Below, in pieces: positions 17,542 to 25,693 of a stretch of DNA of 43,096 bases. This DNA is from Actinomycetes bacterium. GTDB taxonomy: Bacteria; Actinomycetota; Actinomycetes; Propionibacteriales; Propionibacteriaceae. The stretch spans positions 1 through 43,096 of the forward strand of contig JAEZYG010000001.1 of NCBI GenBank assembly GCA_023419175.1, read 5' to 3'. Position numbers and translations under genes: made by a program. Position 1 is the stretch's first letter; the number at the start of each line of letters is the position of its first letter. Under the pieces are notes generated by a model. The model was not told the origin of the DNA. It saw only the letters and a program-made list of their open reading frames with translations, and searched no databases.

Positions 17542-18308
17542 ATCTGAACCTTTCTGATGGGATCGAAGATGAGATGAGGGCGTCCATGGTGTATGACAGA
17601 TGTCACATCCAGACGATAGATCGGCTCGATGACCTCGGGAATGAGGACATCTTCAGCAGGTCCTGAGGCGGCGATGGCTCCGTGATCGAGCACGATGATC
17701 TGATCGCAACAGGCGGCAGCCAAATTCAGATCGTGTAACACCACCACCGTCGTACAGGAAAGAGTGGAGATCAAATCGAGCAAAGCGAATTGGTGGCGCA
17801 GGTCGAGATGGTTGGTCGGTTCGTCGAGAAGAAGATGATCGGCTTGTTGGACGATGGCCCGCGCGATCATCACCCTCTGGCGTTCTCCTCCCGATAGCTG
17901 GCTGACAAGGCGCTGACTCATATCGCTCAATTCGACACGGGCGAGAGCTTGATCGATCAGCATCTGATCGCTCTCGTCGCCGTAGCCTATGAGATGTCGT
18001 GCGCTCAAACGGCCCAAAGCCACAGAATCTCTCACGGATAAATCCAAAGAGGCATCGCGTTCTTGAGCGACAACGGCGATCTTCGAAGCGATCGCACGCC
18101 TGCTCATGGTGGAGATATCTACCGAATCGATCTCCACCTTTCCCGATTGCACATCCAAGGCGCGATAGAGGACGAGCAGAAGGGTCGATTTTCCCGAACC
18201 ATTCGGCCCTACGATCCCCACCACCTGACCGTGAGGGATGGTCAGATCGATGCGATCGATGATGATCTGACCCCCTCGTTCAACGCGGATATCGCGGACT
18301 TCAATCAC
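17538..18308 (-). CDS. FecCD-type ABC importer, ATP-binding protein
   Basis: 256 aa, FepC/BtuD-like. Walker A GPNGSGKSTL, Q-loop VVAQERDA, signature LSGGERQRVMIAR, Walker B HLLLDEPTNHLD and switch His in VVVLHDLN. Powers uptake of an iron complex, corrinoid or similar ligand together with the upstream permease. It overlaps both neighbours by 4 bp. Confidence 0.93.
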   Translation of the reverse strand: MIEVRDIRVERGGQIIIDRIDLTIPHGQVVGIVGPNGSGKSTLLLVLYRALDVQSGKVEIDSVDISTMSRRAIASKIAVVAQERDASLDLSVRDSVALGRLSARHLIGYGDESDQMLIDQALARVELSDMSQRLVSQLSGGERQRVMIARAIVQQADHLLLDEPTNHLDLRHQFALLDLISTLSCTTVVVLHDLNLAAACCDQIIVLDHGAIAASGPAEDVLIPEVIEPIYRLDVTSVIHHGRPHLIFDPIRKVQI

Positions 18309-19282
18309 GCTTTCTCCATAGCGGTGGAAAGCTGGCGTGCCCCTTCGACCGACAGATCGCTCGGAGGATCGGTATAGGGGAAATCCAGATGAATCATCCG
18401 GTGATTGCGAACGGCTTGAAGCCCGTCTGCTCCGGGCATTGAACTAAACGACTCCAACGCCTCTTGAGCGCTGGAGGGATCTGAAAGGATGACGATCCAC
18501 TTGGGGTCGCGTTTGAGCAGATCTTCCATGGAGGCGTCGAAGACGCGGGTGGAGTTGTCTGCGTAGGCGTTGGTCAAACCGTTGGTCTCGAAGATGGGCT
18601 GAACCATCGAAGAGGAACCATAAGCGTAGAAAGTGGACGATCCCGGCGTGACATAGAGAGCCGCTGCGCTGGTGTGGCGATCGGGAACTGAGATCGAATC
18701 GATCGTGCGATGGATCTCCTCCTTGAGTTTTTCTCCCCTTTCCCGGACGCCGAAAATCGCGGCGATCTTGTCGACTTCTTGATCGACGAAAGACCAATCG
18801 GCATGGTCGGCAGAAAAGTCGGGGCAATAGGCCTCGGTGGTATAGATCTGAACCCCGGCCTCTTCCAGAGCCGATTGATCGGAAACTGAGGGGGAATATC
18901 CGATGATCAGATCGGCTTCGGCGTTGAGGATCGATTCATTCGATAAGACCACTCCGCCGGTGTCATTGGTGGAGGCATCCAAAGTGGGAATGGCGTCGAT
19001 ACGTTTGGCTAGATCCGCATAATCGCTTGGCAGACGGTTATCTCCCACTCGATAGTCGATCTGGTCGAGCAGACCCAAGCGATCCATGATCGTGGCATCG
19101 ACGAGGGACATCATGATGACTTTCTGCGGTCGTCTATCGAAATGCAAGGTTTTCCCACAGCTTGTGACATCGACGGGATATCCCTCCTCGCCCTGAGGCG
19201 AAGATGAGGTGTGTGGAATGGACGAACACGAGGTGAGTACAACAGATGCTGCGAGAAGAGAAATGATGGATCGAAATTTCAT
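18305..19282 (-). CDS. Substrate-binding lipoprotein 2 of the FecCD-type importer
   Basis: 325 aa, cluster A-2 (FepB/BtuF-like) binding protein. The start at ATG 19282 follows AGGGG and gives a clean signal peptide ending in VVLTSC; the longer frame (from 19327) adds 15 unlikely residues. It is a close paralogue of the upstream binding protein: both share SCG near the mature N-terminus, YVTPGSS-FYAYG-SSMVQPIFE and STRVFDASMEDLLKRDP. Two such proteins serving one permease and one ATPase suggests two related ligands or a dosage effect. TIGR03868-like proteins, proposed to bind F420-0, resemble this pattern, but I cannot separate these from siderophore or corrinoid binders. Confidence 0.85.
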   Translation of the reverse strand: MKFRSIISLLAASVVLTSCSSIPHTSSSPQGEEGYPVDVTSCGKTLHFDRRPQKVIMMSLVDATIMDRLGLLDQIDYRVGDNRLPSDYADLAKRIDAIPTLDASTNDTGGVVLSNESILNAEADLIIGYSPSVSDQSALEEAGVQIYTTEAYCPDFSADHADWSFVDQEVDKIAAIFGVRERGEKLKEEIHRTIDSISVPDRHTSAAALYVTPGSSTFYAYGSSSMVQPIFETNGLTNAYADNSTRVFDASMEDLLKRDPKWIVILSDPSSAQEALESFSSMPGADGLQAVRNHRMIHLDFPYTDPPSDLSVEGARQLSTAMEKA

Positions 19283-19302
19283 GATAACCCCTGAAAAGAA
19301 CA

Positions 19303-19328
19303 GGTGGCTTGCCCTCAGACAAGCCACC
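19303..19328 (-). repeat. Intercistronic hairpin between the two binding-protein genes
   Basis: GGTGGCTTG (19303-19311) and its complement (19320-19328) form a 9-bp stem with an 8-nt loop. On the minus strand TGTTCTTTTC follows. It sits between the first binding-protein stop (19335) and the second start (19282). Such hairpins often stabilise the upstream message or attenuate the distal genes, giving more binding protein than transporter. Confidence 0.6.
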
Positions 19329-19334
19329 GCGAGA

Positions 19335-20318
19335 TCACTTAGTCAAAGCTTTTCCAAGCTCGACAGCTCCTTGAACGGACAGAGTGCTCGGAGGATCGGT
19401 CAAGACGAAGGGGATGCGGATAACTTGTCCCTTCTTCACAGCTTGGAGGCCATCTGCTCCGGGGAAGGATTTCAACGTATCGATAGCGGTTTGAGCATCG
19501 GCGGATTCGGTGAGCAAGACGATCCACTCAGGATCGCGCTTGAGTAGATCTTCCATCGAGGCGTCAAAGACACGGGTGCTCTCGTCCGCGTAGCTATTGA
19601 TCAGTCCGTTGGCTTCAAAGATGGGCTGAACCATTGACGATGTGCCGTAGGCGTAAAATTCGCTGGAACCAGGAGTGACGTAGAGAGCGGCAGCGCTGGC
19701 TGTGGTCGATTCTGTCGTAGATAGGGCATCGACTTTTGCTTTATTGGCTTGTTTCACCTTGGTGACGGTGGCTTCGTCCACACCGAAGATCGCTGCGATG
19801 GTATCGATTTCCTTATCGACTAGCGACCAGTCAGCTTTCTCAATGCTGTAATTGGCGCACAGAGCTGGAGGGGAATAGAGGGGGATTCCAGCTTCGTTCA
19901 GACCTTTGCGATCGGCGCCACTGTCATAGCCGAGAACGAGGTCGGCATTGGCGTCCAAGACGGCTTCTGTGCTCACGGCAGCACCACCGCTATCGACAGA
20001 CCCGCTTTCCATCTTCGGAATGGCTTGGAGAGCCTTTTCGTAGTCTGGAGCTTCTCCGCTTATCTTGTCGTTACCTGCTCGTTTTGTCACGTGATCTAAA
20101 ACGCCAAGATCGTAGAGGATTGAGCCGTCCATTTCTGAAAGCATGAGGACATTCTTTGGAGCTTCGTTAAAGGTGATCTTCTCTCCACAGGAATCAACAG
20201 TTACCGGATAGTGCCCCGATGCTGGGGAGGATTGTGGAGAATTTTGTGAAGTACCACAGCCGACCAGTGAAATGGACAAGGCTGCTGCTGAGACGAGGAT
20301 GAATGCTTTATTCATCAT
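19335..20318 (-). CDS. Substrate-binding lipoprotein 1 of the FecCD-type importer
   Basis: 327 aa. Lipobox LVGC (Cys21). The mature protein starts with YPVTVDSCGEKITF, then the two-lobed helical-backbone fold of cluster A-2 proteins. It is paralogous to the next gene over almost its full length, strongest at YVTPGSSEFYAYGTSSMVQPIFEAN and in the segment with STRVFDASMEDLLKRDP. Two ATGs are adjacent; AAAGGA is better spaced for the second (20315). Ligand unknown. Confidence 0.87.
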   Translation of the reverse strand: MMNKAFILVSAAALSISLVGCGTSQNSPQSSPASGHYPVTVDSCGEKITFNEAPKNVLMLSEMDGSILYDLGVLDHVTKRAGNDKISGEAPDYEKALQAIPKMESGSVDSGGAAVSTEAVLDANADLVLGYDSGADRKGLNEAGIPLYSPPALCANYSIEKADWSLVDKEIDTIAAIFGVDEATVTKVKQANKAKVDALSTTESTTASAAALYVTPGSSEFYAYGTSSMVQPIFEANGLINSYADESTRVFDASMEDLLKRDPEWIVLLTESADAQTAIDTLKSFPGADGLQAVKKGQVIRIPFVLTDPPSTLSVQGAVELGKALTK

Positions 20319-20335
20319 TTTCCTTTCCGTATCGG

Positions 20336-21403
20336 TTAGGCCGATACCTTTTTCTGTCTGTGGACGAGAAGGACGAGGAAGGGTGCGCCAACCAGGCCGG
20401 TGATGACTCCGATCGGCAATTCAGTGGGGGCGAAGACAACGCGGGCAATTGCGTCCGTCCAAGTGAGGAAGAGAGCCCCAATCATCGCAGATCCGATGGT
20501 GAGAAGACGGTGGGAATATCCGATGATCGAGCGGACGATATGGGGGACGATCAAACCGATAAATCCGATTCCTCCAGCTGCAGCGACGGCGATCGCCACC
20601 GCTGCAGATGTGGGGATGAGGAAGGCTAAACGGGCTTTTGCGGGGTTGATTCCGACGGAAAGAGCTGTGTTATCTCCGCTCGCAAGGGCATCGAGGACAG
20701 GGCCGAAATAAGTTGCCATAATCGTGATGAGACAGGCGGTGATGGTGACGATTCCCACCTGAGACCATGAGGAACGCCCTAGTGATCCCAACATCCAAAA
20801 CATGACAGCCTGATTCATCTCTGGATTGCCTGATGAGAAGATAATGAGGTTGGTTAAAGCTTGAAAACCGAAACCGACCGCTAATCCTGCCAAGATCAGA
20901 TGGAGAGGTGAGTGGGAGCCTCTAGTGATTGTCAAGACCGCGAGAGTTGCGATGAGAGCTCCCGTAAATGCGCATACTTCGACTGAGAAGCTGGAGGGAA
21001 GGCCGAGCAGAATGAGGGCTGCTGCCGCTCCGCTTGAGGCTCCCGATGAGACGCCTAGAACATAGGGTTCAGCTAGGGAATTGCGCACGATAGCTTGAAG
21101 GATAACTCCGCTGACGGCGAGGATTGCCCCGACGGTCAACGAGGTGATGATGCGGGGCAAGCGCGTCTTCCATACGATCGCATCCGCAGCTGGCGTCCAC
21201 GTAATCTCTGGGTGGAAAAAAGGCGTATGGCTGAGCAGGATCGAGACGACCTGATCGACGCTGAGCGATGCCGCCCCAATGGTGATCGTTATCAACGGTG
21301 TGGCGATGAGTGCGCATGCGATGATAATGAGGCGAAGGTGGCGACGATATTGCCGATAGCGATGAGTGGAGGCGGACGTAGATTGTGATGTAGCCGTATG
21401 CAT
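20336..21403 (-). CDS. FecCD-type ABC importer permease
   Basis: 355 aa, BtuC/FepD-like with about ten helices. Family stretches are WKTRLPRIITSLTVGAILAVSGVILQAIVRNSLAEPYVLGVSSGASSGA (here read as separate motifs: RLPR, LAEPYVLGVSSGAS) and GGIGFIGLIVPHIVR near residue 265. ATG 21403 is chosen because GAGG is well spaced before it; the GTG at 21442 lies one base from a -10-like TAATCT and cannot be in the message. First gene of a five-gene operon. A homodimer is implied, as only one permease gene is present. Confidence 0.92.
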   Translation of the reverse strand: MHTATSQSTSASTHRYRQYRRHLRLIIIACALIATPLITITIGAASLSVDQVVSILLSHTPFFHPEITWTPAADAIVWKTRLPRIITSLTVGAILAVSGVILQAIVRNSLAEPYVLGVSSGASSGAAAALILLGLPSSFSVEVCAFTGALIATLAVLTITRGSHSPLHLILAGLAVGFGFQALTNLIIFSSGNPEMNQAVMFWMLGSLGRSSWSQVGIVTITACLITIMATYFGPVLDALASGDNTALSVGINPAKARLAFLIPTSAAVAIAVAAAGGIGFIGLIVPHIVRSIIGYSHRLLTIGSAMIGALFLTWTDAIARVVFAPTELPIGVITGLVGAPFLVLLVHRQKKVSA

Positions 21404-21444
21404 TATCGCCTCTGACTGCTGAGTAAATTGATTCTTCGGCACAA

Positions 21445-21450
21445 GATTAG
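21445..21450 (-). promoter_or_regulatory. Candidate -10 of the FecCD-type operon
   Basis: Minus-strand TAATCT about 41 bp before ATG 21403. A start about 7 nt downstream would leave a leader of roughly 35 nt. No good -35 is seen, and I find no DtxR or Zur box nearby. Confidence 0.35.
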
Positions 21451-22416
21451 GGGAGGACGAATGGGGATTCTAGCGATATGGCGATTTGGTAAAAAATCTT
21501 GATATATCTGTAATTTTAAGGAATAGATAAATTAATTATATATGCAAATAGTAGGTTTCCTCTACTGGCTGAGGGGATTGGCTTCGATAGGGGATATTGT
21601 GCGTATATCCTCTCTCTATTTCTGGGGAAGTATATCTCGCTAAGGGTAAATAGATCTTTAATTTTAATTAATTTTACTAATTCAATATTTTCTATTCCTT
21701 CTGATGTGTTATGGATGAGTTTCCCTCTCTTGGAAACCTTGGTTTGTTCGCTATTCTCTCTACTCTATTCTAGCTATTTTAGTCTTTGTTTCAAGGTTGA
21801 GGATATAGGCTATTTGGGGTTAAGTAATTCATCTATGAATGATCGTCACCATAGAAAGAGGAGGGATGTCGGCGCCGAGAAGTGAGATTGGTGGAGATGG
21901 CCGTTGATATGTATGTGAACAAGAGAGATCTAATTGAAAATAGCGAAGAGTATGATTTATTCATTTCTTTTCTTAGTCGATGATCGAGCTATTAAGAGAG
22001 TTAAGAATTACTGCGAATTGCACGATATTGTCACTTTCTTAAAGGCTGAAAGGTTGAAAGTTGTTTAACTATTTGATGTCGATTCCATAGAGTTATCTGC
22101 ATTCTTGATGAAGGAGTGCTGTCTGCTGACCTTCTCTTTCTTTCTTATCGCTTTGGCTATAGATGAAGATCTCTTATAAAAAGCTGCGATCCCTCTTGGG
22201 TTGTCGTATTAGTCTTTGCCGAATCGAATTATTGACGCTCTTGTAAGATCTTCCTCACCCACCTTGGGGCATGCTTGTCTCACAACGTGGATACTTTGGC
22301 GATGATGGATACGATCCTCTATGCTCATGGACATGGGTATCGAGATCAACACATATCGTGGCTTGAGCAGCCGCGAGTTCATGATGCCCATGTGCTGCAT
22401 GCGAATGCCCAGCTGA
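21451..22416. other. Gene-poor, partly very AT-rich stretch
   Basis: About 1 kb without a convincing gene. GC is only about 20% in 21481-21540 and about 22% in 21661-21720, against about half in the genes around it. It holds a small hairpin (GTTTCC-N7-GGAAAC, near 21720-21738), a possible gene relic at 21897-22179, and the start of the metQ leader. Extreme AT content is what the Lsr2 silencer binds, so this could be a silenced or decayed insert, or a long regulatory region for the two flanking importers. Confidence 0.5.
21897..22179 (+). pseudogene. Possible remnant of a TIR-like gene (one frameshift, one stop)
   Basis: From ATG 21897 or 21909 the frame reads to EEYDLFISFLS, then meets TGA at 21981. 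Shifting by one base at about 21975 continues as VDDRAIKRVKNYCELHDIVTF and on to a TAA at 22066. The same frame then stays open for 36 more codons to 22179. YDLFISF followed by an Asp-rich turn and an amphipathic helix resembles the first strand and helix of TIR domains. The match is short, and AT-rich DNA gives such frames by chance, so this is tentative. Confidence 0.2.
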
Positions 22417-22492
22417 CAGCACGGTCTGATCGCTCCTCATGAGTGGTAGCGATCCTGGACAACCACGATGCAGAATCGCTGCGACCGTGCTG
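22417..22492 (+). promoter_or_regulatory. Structured leader RNA element before metQNI
   Basis: A perfect 10-bp closing stem (22417-22426 with 22483-22492, CAGCACGGTC) encloses 56 nt. Inside, GATCGCT (22428-22434) can pair with AGCGATC (22448-22454), while the same AGCGAT can instead pair with ATCGCT (22475-22480), and GTGGT (22443-22447) with ACCAC (22462-22466). These alternatives are mutually exclusive, as in a riboswitch. The element ends 48 nt before the metQ ATG. Methionine importers are often under SAM riboswitches, and TCATGAGTG...AGCG...CAACC recalls SAM-IV-type cores, but the usual GGCAACC and P2 layout are absent. Confidence 0.45.
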
Positions 22493-22540
22493 GTAGACGA
22501 TCTGAAATAAAATCCGATCACTACAATGGAGGAAATTCTC

Positions 22541-23389
22541 ATGCGACTACGTCAACTTGGAGCAGGACTGTCCGCTCTTATTCTCGCCTCGTCTTTGACC
22601 GCTTGTGGATCGGGCGGAGGAGTATCTGCCGATCAGAGCAAACCACTCAAGGTGATCGCAGATGTCATTCCCCATGCTGAATTGATCAAAGAAGCACAAA
22701 ATCTAGGGCTCATCACGAAAGATGACATCACTGTCACCGAGATCTCAGGTAATATCGACCCCAATCAACTCGTAGAATCTGGCGATTTGGATGCCAATTT
22801 CTTCCAGCATGTTCCCTATCTCAACGATTGGAATAAAGCCCACGGAGATGCCGATCTGGTGTCGGTTGCCACCGTCCATATCGAGCCACTGGGTCTGTAT
22901 TCCAAGAAGGTCTCGTCGTTGACCGATATCCCTGAAGGTGCGGTCATCGCCATTCCTTCCGATGCGACAAATCAAGCTCGAGCCCTCTTCCTTCTAGAGG
23001 ATGCAGGATTGATCACCCTTGACGTGAAACGAGATGATCCGAATCTCGACTATGCCCAGGTGAGCGAGAAGAATGTTGTGACGAACGATAAGAAGATCTC
23101 CTTCCTTCTCATCGAGCGTCCTCAGTTGGCGGCTACCTTGGACGATCCTAAGGTCAATCTGGCAGTTATCAACGGTAATTATGCCCTCGAAGCAGGGCTA
23201 GTTCCCCTCACCGATGCCTTGATCTTGGAAAAGGCAGAGAATAACCCCTATGCCAACGTCTTAGTCGTCAAGAAAGATCTTGCGGACGATGCTCGCGTCC
23301 AGAAACTGGTGAAAGCTCTTGAATCTCCCGAATTGGCGACCTATATCACCGAGAATTATCAAGGTTCGGTACTTCCCGCGAAAGGCTGA
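22541..23389 (+). CDS. metQ: Methionine ABC transporter substrate-binding lipoprotein
   Basis: 282 aa, NlpA/MetQ family. Lipobox LTAC in the signal peptide. Family features are VIADVIPHAELIKEA, DLDANFFQHVPYLNDW, EPLGLYSKKVSSLTDIP, and NGNYALEAGL. Binds methionine outside the membrane for the MetNI transporter. ATG 22541 is preferred over 22526 because GGAGG (22528-22532) overlaps the earlier ATG and is correctly spaced for the later one. A structured leader lies upstream. Confidence 0.95.
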   Translation: MRLRQLGAGLSALILASSLTACGSGGGVSADQSKPLKVIADVIPHAELIKEAQNLGLITKDDITVTEISGNIDPNQLVESGDLDANFFQHVPYLNDWNKAHGDADLVSVATVHIEPLGLYSKKVSSLTDIPEGAVIAIPSDATNQARALFLLEDAGLITLDVKRDDPNLDYAQVSEKNVVTNDKKISFLLIERPQLAATLDDPKVNLAVINGNYALEAGLVPLTDALILEKAENNPYANVLVVKKDLADDARVQKLVKALESPELATYITENYQGSVLPAKG

Positions 23390-23392
23390 TCT

Positions 23393-24376
23393 GTGATCGA
23401 CATAGCGAATCTGAGTAAGGTCTACCGCCATAAAGGTAAAGAGGTTGTCGCTGTCGATAACGTCAGCCTCACCATTCCAGATGGTCAGATCTTCGGAGTT
23501 CTGGGACAAAGCGGAGCGGGTAAAACCACTTTGATGCGTTGCATGACCGCTTTGGAAAGACCGACCTCAGGTTCGCTGACGATCGGTTCTACCGAGTTGA
23601 CCAGCCTCAACAGAGCTGGTCTACGGGCTATCCGTCACCGTATGGGGATGATTTTTCAATATTTCAACCTTCTAGGTTCGCGTACAGCGGCGGATAACAT
23701 CGCTTTCCCTCTCGAGATTCAAGGTATGAGCTCAGCTCAGCGCAAAGAAAGGGTGGGGGAGCTATTGGAATTGGTAGGTTTGAGCGATAGGGCTCATTCC
23801 TATCCCTCCCAGCTTTCTGGTGGACAAAAACAAAGGGTTGGCATCGCTCGAGCTTTAGCAGCCCGTCCACAAGTCCTTTTCTGTGATGAGGCGACTAGCG
23901 CATTGGATCCGTCCACGACGGAACAGATTCTCGATCTTCTTAAGACGATCAATGAATCCACAGGAGTGACGATCGTACTCATCACCCATGAATCCGAAGT
24001 GGTGCGCAGAATCTGCGATGCCGCCGCTTTGATGAGCGCTGGACAGATCATCGAGAAAGGAAATCTTGATGAGCTGATCGCCCAGCCAGGTTCTCGCTTG
24101 GCCGATATTTTGCTTCCTCTCTCCGATCTACCAGGTGAGCATCAGGGAAATTCAGCGATATTAACCTTCGCCGGTTCTTCGACAACTGAGCCTGTTATTT
24201 CCGGGTTGACGAGGAGATTTAACCTAGATGTGTCGATTATCGGTGGGGCTGTTGACACCATCGCTGGTAAACAGGTAGGACGTTTACGCGTCCACCTCAC
24301 CCATCCGGATAAAGATTTTGATCGAGAAGCGGTTCGATCCTATCTGGCCTCAAATGAAGTGGATATTGAGCTGTGA
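23393..24376 (+). CDS. metN: Methionine ABC transporter ATP-binding protein
   Basis: 327 aa. Walker A GQSGAGKTTL, FQYFNLLGSRTAADN, signature LSGGQKQRVGIARAL, Walker B VLFCDEATSALDP, and switch His in ITHESEVVRRICD. The last 75 residues form the C-terminal NIL ligand-sensing domain, which binds methionine and slows transport when the cell is replete. GTG start, 3 nt after the metQ stop, with AAAGG inside the metQ end. The metI start overlaps its stop. Confidence 0.96.
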   Translation: MIDIANLSKVYRHKGKEVVAVDNVSLTIPDGQIFGVLGQSGAGKTTLMRCMTALERPTSGSLTIGSTELTSLNRAGLRAIRHRMGMIFQYFNLLGSRTAADNIAFPLEIQGMSSAQRKERVGELLELVGLSDRAHSYPSQLSGGQKQRVGIARALAARPQVLFCDEATSALDPSTTEQILDLLKTINESTGVTIVLITHESEVVRRICDAAALMSAGQIIEKGNLDELIAQPGSRLADILLPLSDLPGEHQGNSAILTFAGSSTTEPVISGLTRRFNLDVSIIGGAVDTIAGKQVGRLRVHLTHPDKDFDREAVRSYLASNEVDIEL

Positions 24377-25041
24377 AACAGAATTTGCACGATATTATTC
24401 CCGAATTGTCCACATGTTTCGCTCAGACTGCCTGGATGGTGAGCGGTTCTTTCATCTGTACTGTCATCTTCGGTATCGCTTTGGGAGTTCTCCTCAGGTT
24501 GACAGCTCCTGATGGTTTACATCCGAATCGTCCGTTTAATTCCGTCGTCGGTTCGATCGTCAACCTTTTCCGCTCGATTCCCTTCCTTATCTTGATCGTC
24601 GTCCTTATCCCCATCACCCGTCTGATTGCGGGCACTGCTTATGGACCGACTGCAGCGATCATTCCGCTGGCGATCGGAGCAATTCCTTTCTATGCACGGG
24701 TGGTGGAAGCGGCTTTGCGCGAGGTTGCGGTCGGCAAGATCGAGGCTGCCACGGTCATGGGAGCCTCGACGAAAGATATCGTCTTCAAAGTCCTTCTCCC
24801 CGAATCCCTTCCCGGTTTGGTAGCTGGCGGCACGTTGACCTTGGTCACCTTGATCGGATATTCCACGATGGCTGGTGTCATTGGCGGAGGTGGAGTCGGC
24901 GATTTTGCGATCCGCTATGGCTATCAGCGATTCAATGCGACTGCTCTGTGGTCAGCGGTGGCAATCTTGGTCGTCATCGTCCAGTTGGTGCAATCTATCG
25001 GCGATGCGATCGCACACCGTCTTGCCTATCGCAGGGCGTGA
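24373..25041 (+). CDS. metI: Methionine ABC transporter permease
   Basis: 222 aa with about five helices. It carries the coupling-helix segment EAALREVAVGKIEAATVMGAS and the motifs RSIPFLILIVVLIP and GYSTMAGVIGGGGVGDFAIRYGYQRF, typical of MetI. GTG start overlaps the metN stop (GTGA). Only 2 bp separate its stop from the stop of the convergent dcd, and no terminator is visible between them, so the two transcripts may overlap. Confidence 0.96.
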   Translation: MKQNLHDIIPELSTCFAQTAWMVSGSFICTVIFGIALGVLLRLTAPDGLHPNRPFNSVVGSIVNLFRSIPFLILIVVLIPITRLIAGTAYGPTAAIIPLAIGAIPFYARVVEAALREVAVGKIEAATVMGASTKDIVFKVLLPESLPGLVAGGTLTLVTLIGYSTMAGVIGGGGVGDFAIRYGYQRFNATALWSAVAILVVIVQLVQSIGDAIAHRLAYRRA

Positions 25042-25043
25042 AT

Positions 25044-25631
25044 TCATCCGATCTTAGAGATATCCGTCCGGTGAAAATTCAGATGAGAACGGCTCGCTGT
25101 CGGTCCGCGCTGTCCTTGGTAATGGGAGCCGGTTGTCGCTGAACCATAGGGAGCTTCGGCAGCTGAAGAAAGCTGGAAGAAACACAGCTGTCCGATTTTC
25201 ATTCCCGGATAGAGGCGGATAGGCAAGGTCGCCATATTCGACAATTCCAAGGTGATATGTCCGCAAAAGCCCGGATCGATGAAACCGGCGGTCGAATGGG
25301 TGAGCAATCCCAAACGTCCAAGAGATGACTTTCCTTCAAGACGGGCGGCAATATCATCTGGCAAAGTGACATATTCCCATGTCGCCCCCAAGACGAATTC
25401 TCCAGGGTGCAAGATGAAGACCTCGTCAGCATCGACTTCCACCATGCGAGTCAAGTCGGGCTGCTCACATGCTGGATCGATACAGTCATAGCGATGATTC
25501 TGGAAAATTCTGAAGAAACGATCCAAACGGACATCTACACTGGACGGTTGAACCATCGATCGATCCCAAGGATCCAAAGAAATGCGCTTGGCTTCGATCT
25601 GAGAGACGATATCGCGATCCGATAACAGCAT
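25044..25631 (-). CDS. dcd: dCTP deaminase (possibly bifunctional dCTP deaminase/dUTPase)
   Basis: 195 aa. Converts dCTP towards dUTP and, in actinobacterial and archaeal bifunctional members, on to dUMP and pyrophosphate for dTMP synthesis. Signatures are MLLSDRDI at the start, QPSSVDVRLD, the EGKSSLGRLGL motif, and THSTAGFIDPGFCGHITLELSN near the catalytic Glu. Mycobacterial homologues are bifunctional; I cannot decide this by eye. The ATG lacks a ribosome binding site, and TAGATT lies exactly 6 nt upstream, suggesting a leaderless message. Confidence 0.93.
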   Translation of the reverse strand: MLLSDRDIVSQIEAKRISLDPWDRSMVQPSSVDVRLDRFFRIFQNHRYDCIDPACEQPDLTRMVEVDADEVFILHPGEFVLGATWEYVTLPDDIAARLEGKSSLGRLGLLTHSTAGFIDPGFCGHITLELSNMATLPIRLYPGMKIGQLCFFQLSSAAEAPYGSATTGSHYQGQRGPTASRSHLNFHRTDISKIG

Positions 25632-25637
25632 GAGAAA

Positions 25638-25643
25638 AATCTA
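25638..25643 (-). promoter_or_regulatory. -10 of dcd (leaderless)
   Basis: Minus-strand TAGATT, then 6 nt, then ATG 25631. TTTCCA 18 bp upstream is a fair -35 (4 of 6). Confidence 0.45.
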
Positions 25644-25693
25644 TCGTGCTCAGAGCCAGAATGGAAAAGAATACGATGAGAATTTCCGTGTGC

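Noticed and set aside
18305..21403. Naming the FecCD operon an F420-0 importer
   Set aside because: The binding proteins resemble that group, but no F420-related gene is in the window, and siderophore or corrinoid ligands fit as well.
22417..22492. Calling the metQ leader a standard SAM-I or SAM-IV riboswitch
   Set aside because: The canonical GGCAACC and the full P2/P3 arrangement are not present, so only a structured element of unknown class is supported.
22255..22542. Minus-strand frame with a His-rich stretch (GHSHAAHGHH), like a metal transporter loop
   Set aside because: It has no ribosome site and overlaps the metQ leader and start; the His codons arise from repeated CATG-type sequence on the plus strand. 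No other domain similarity.
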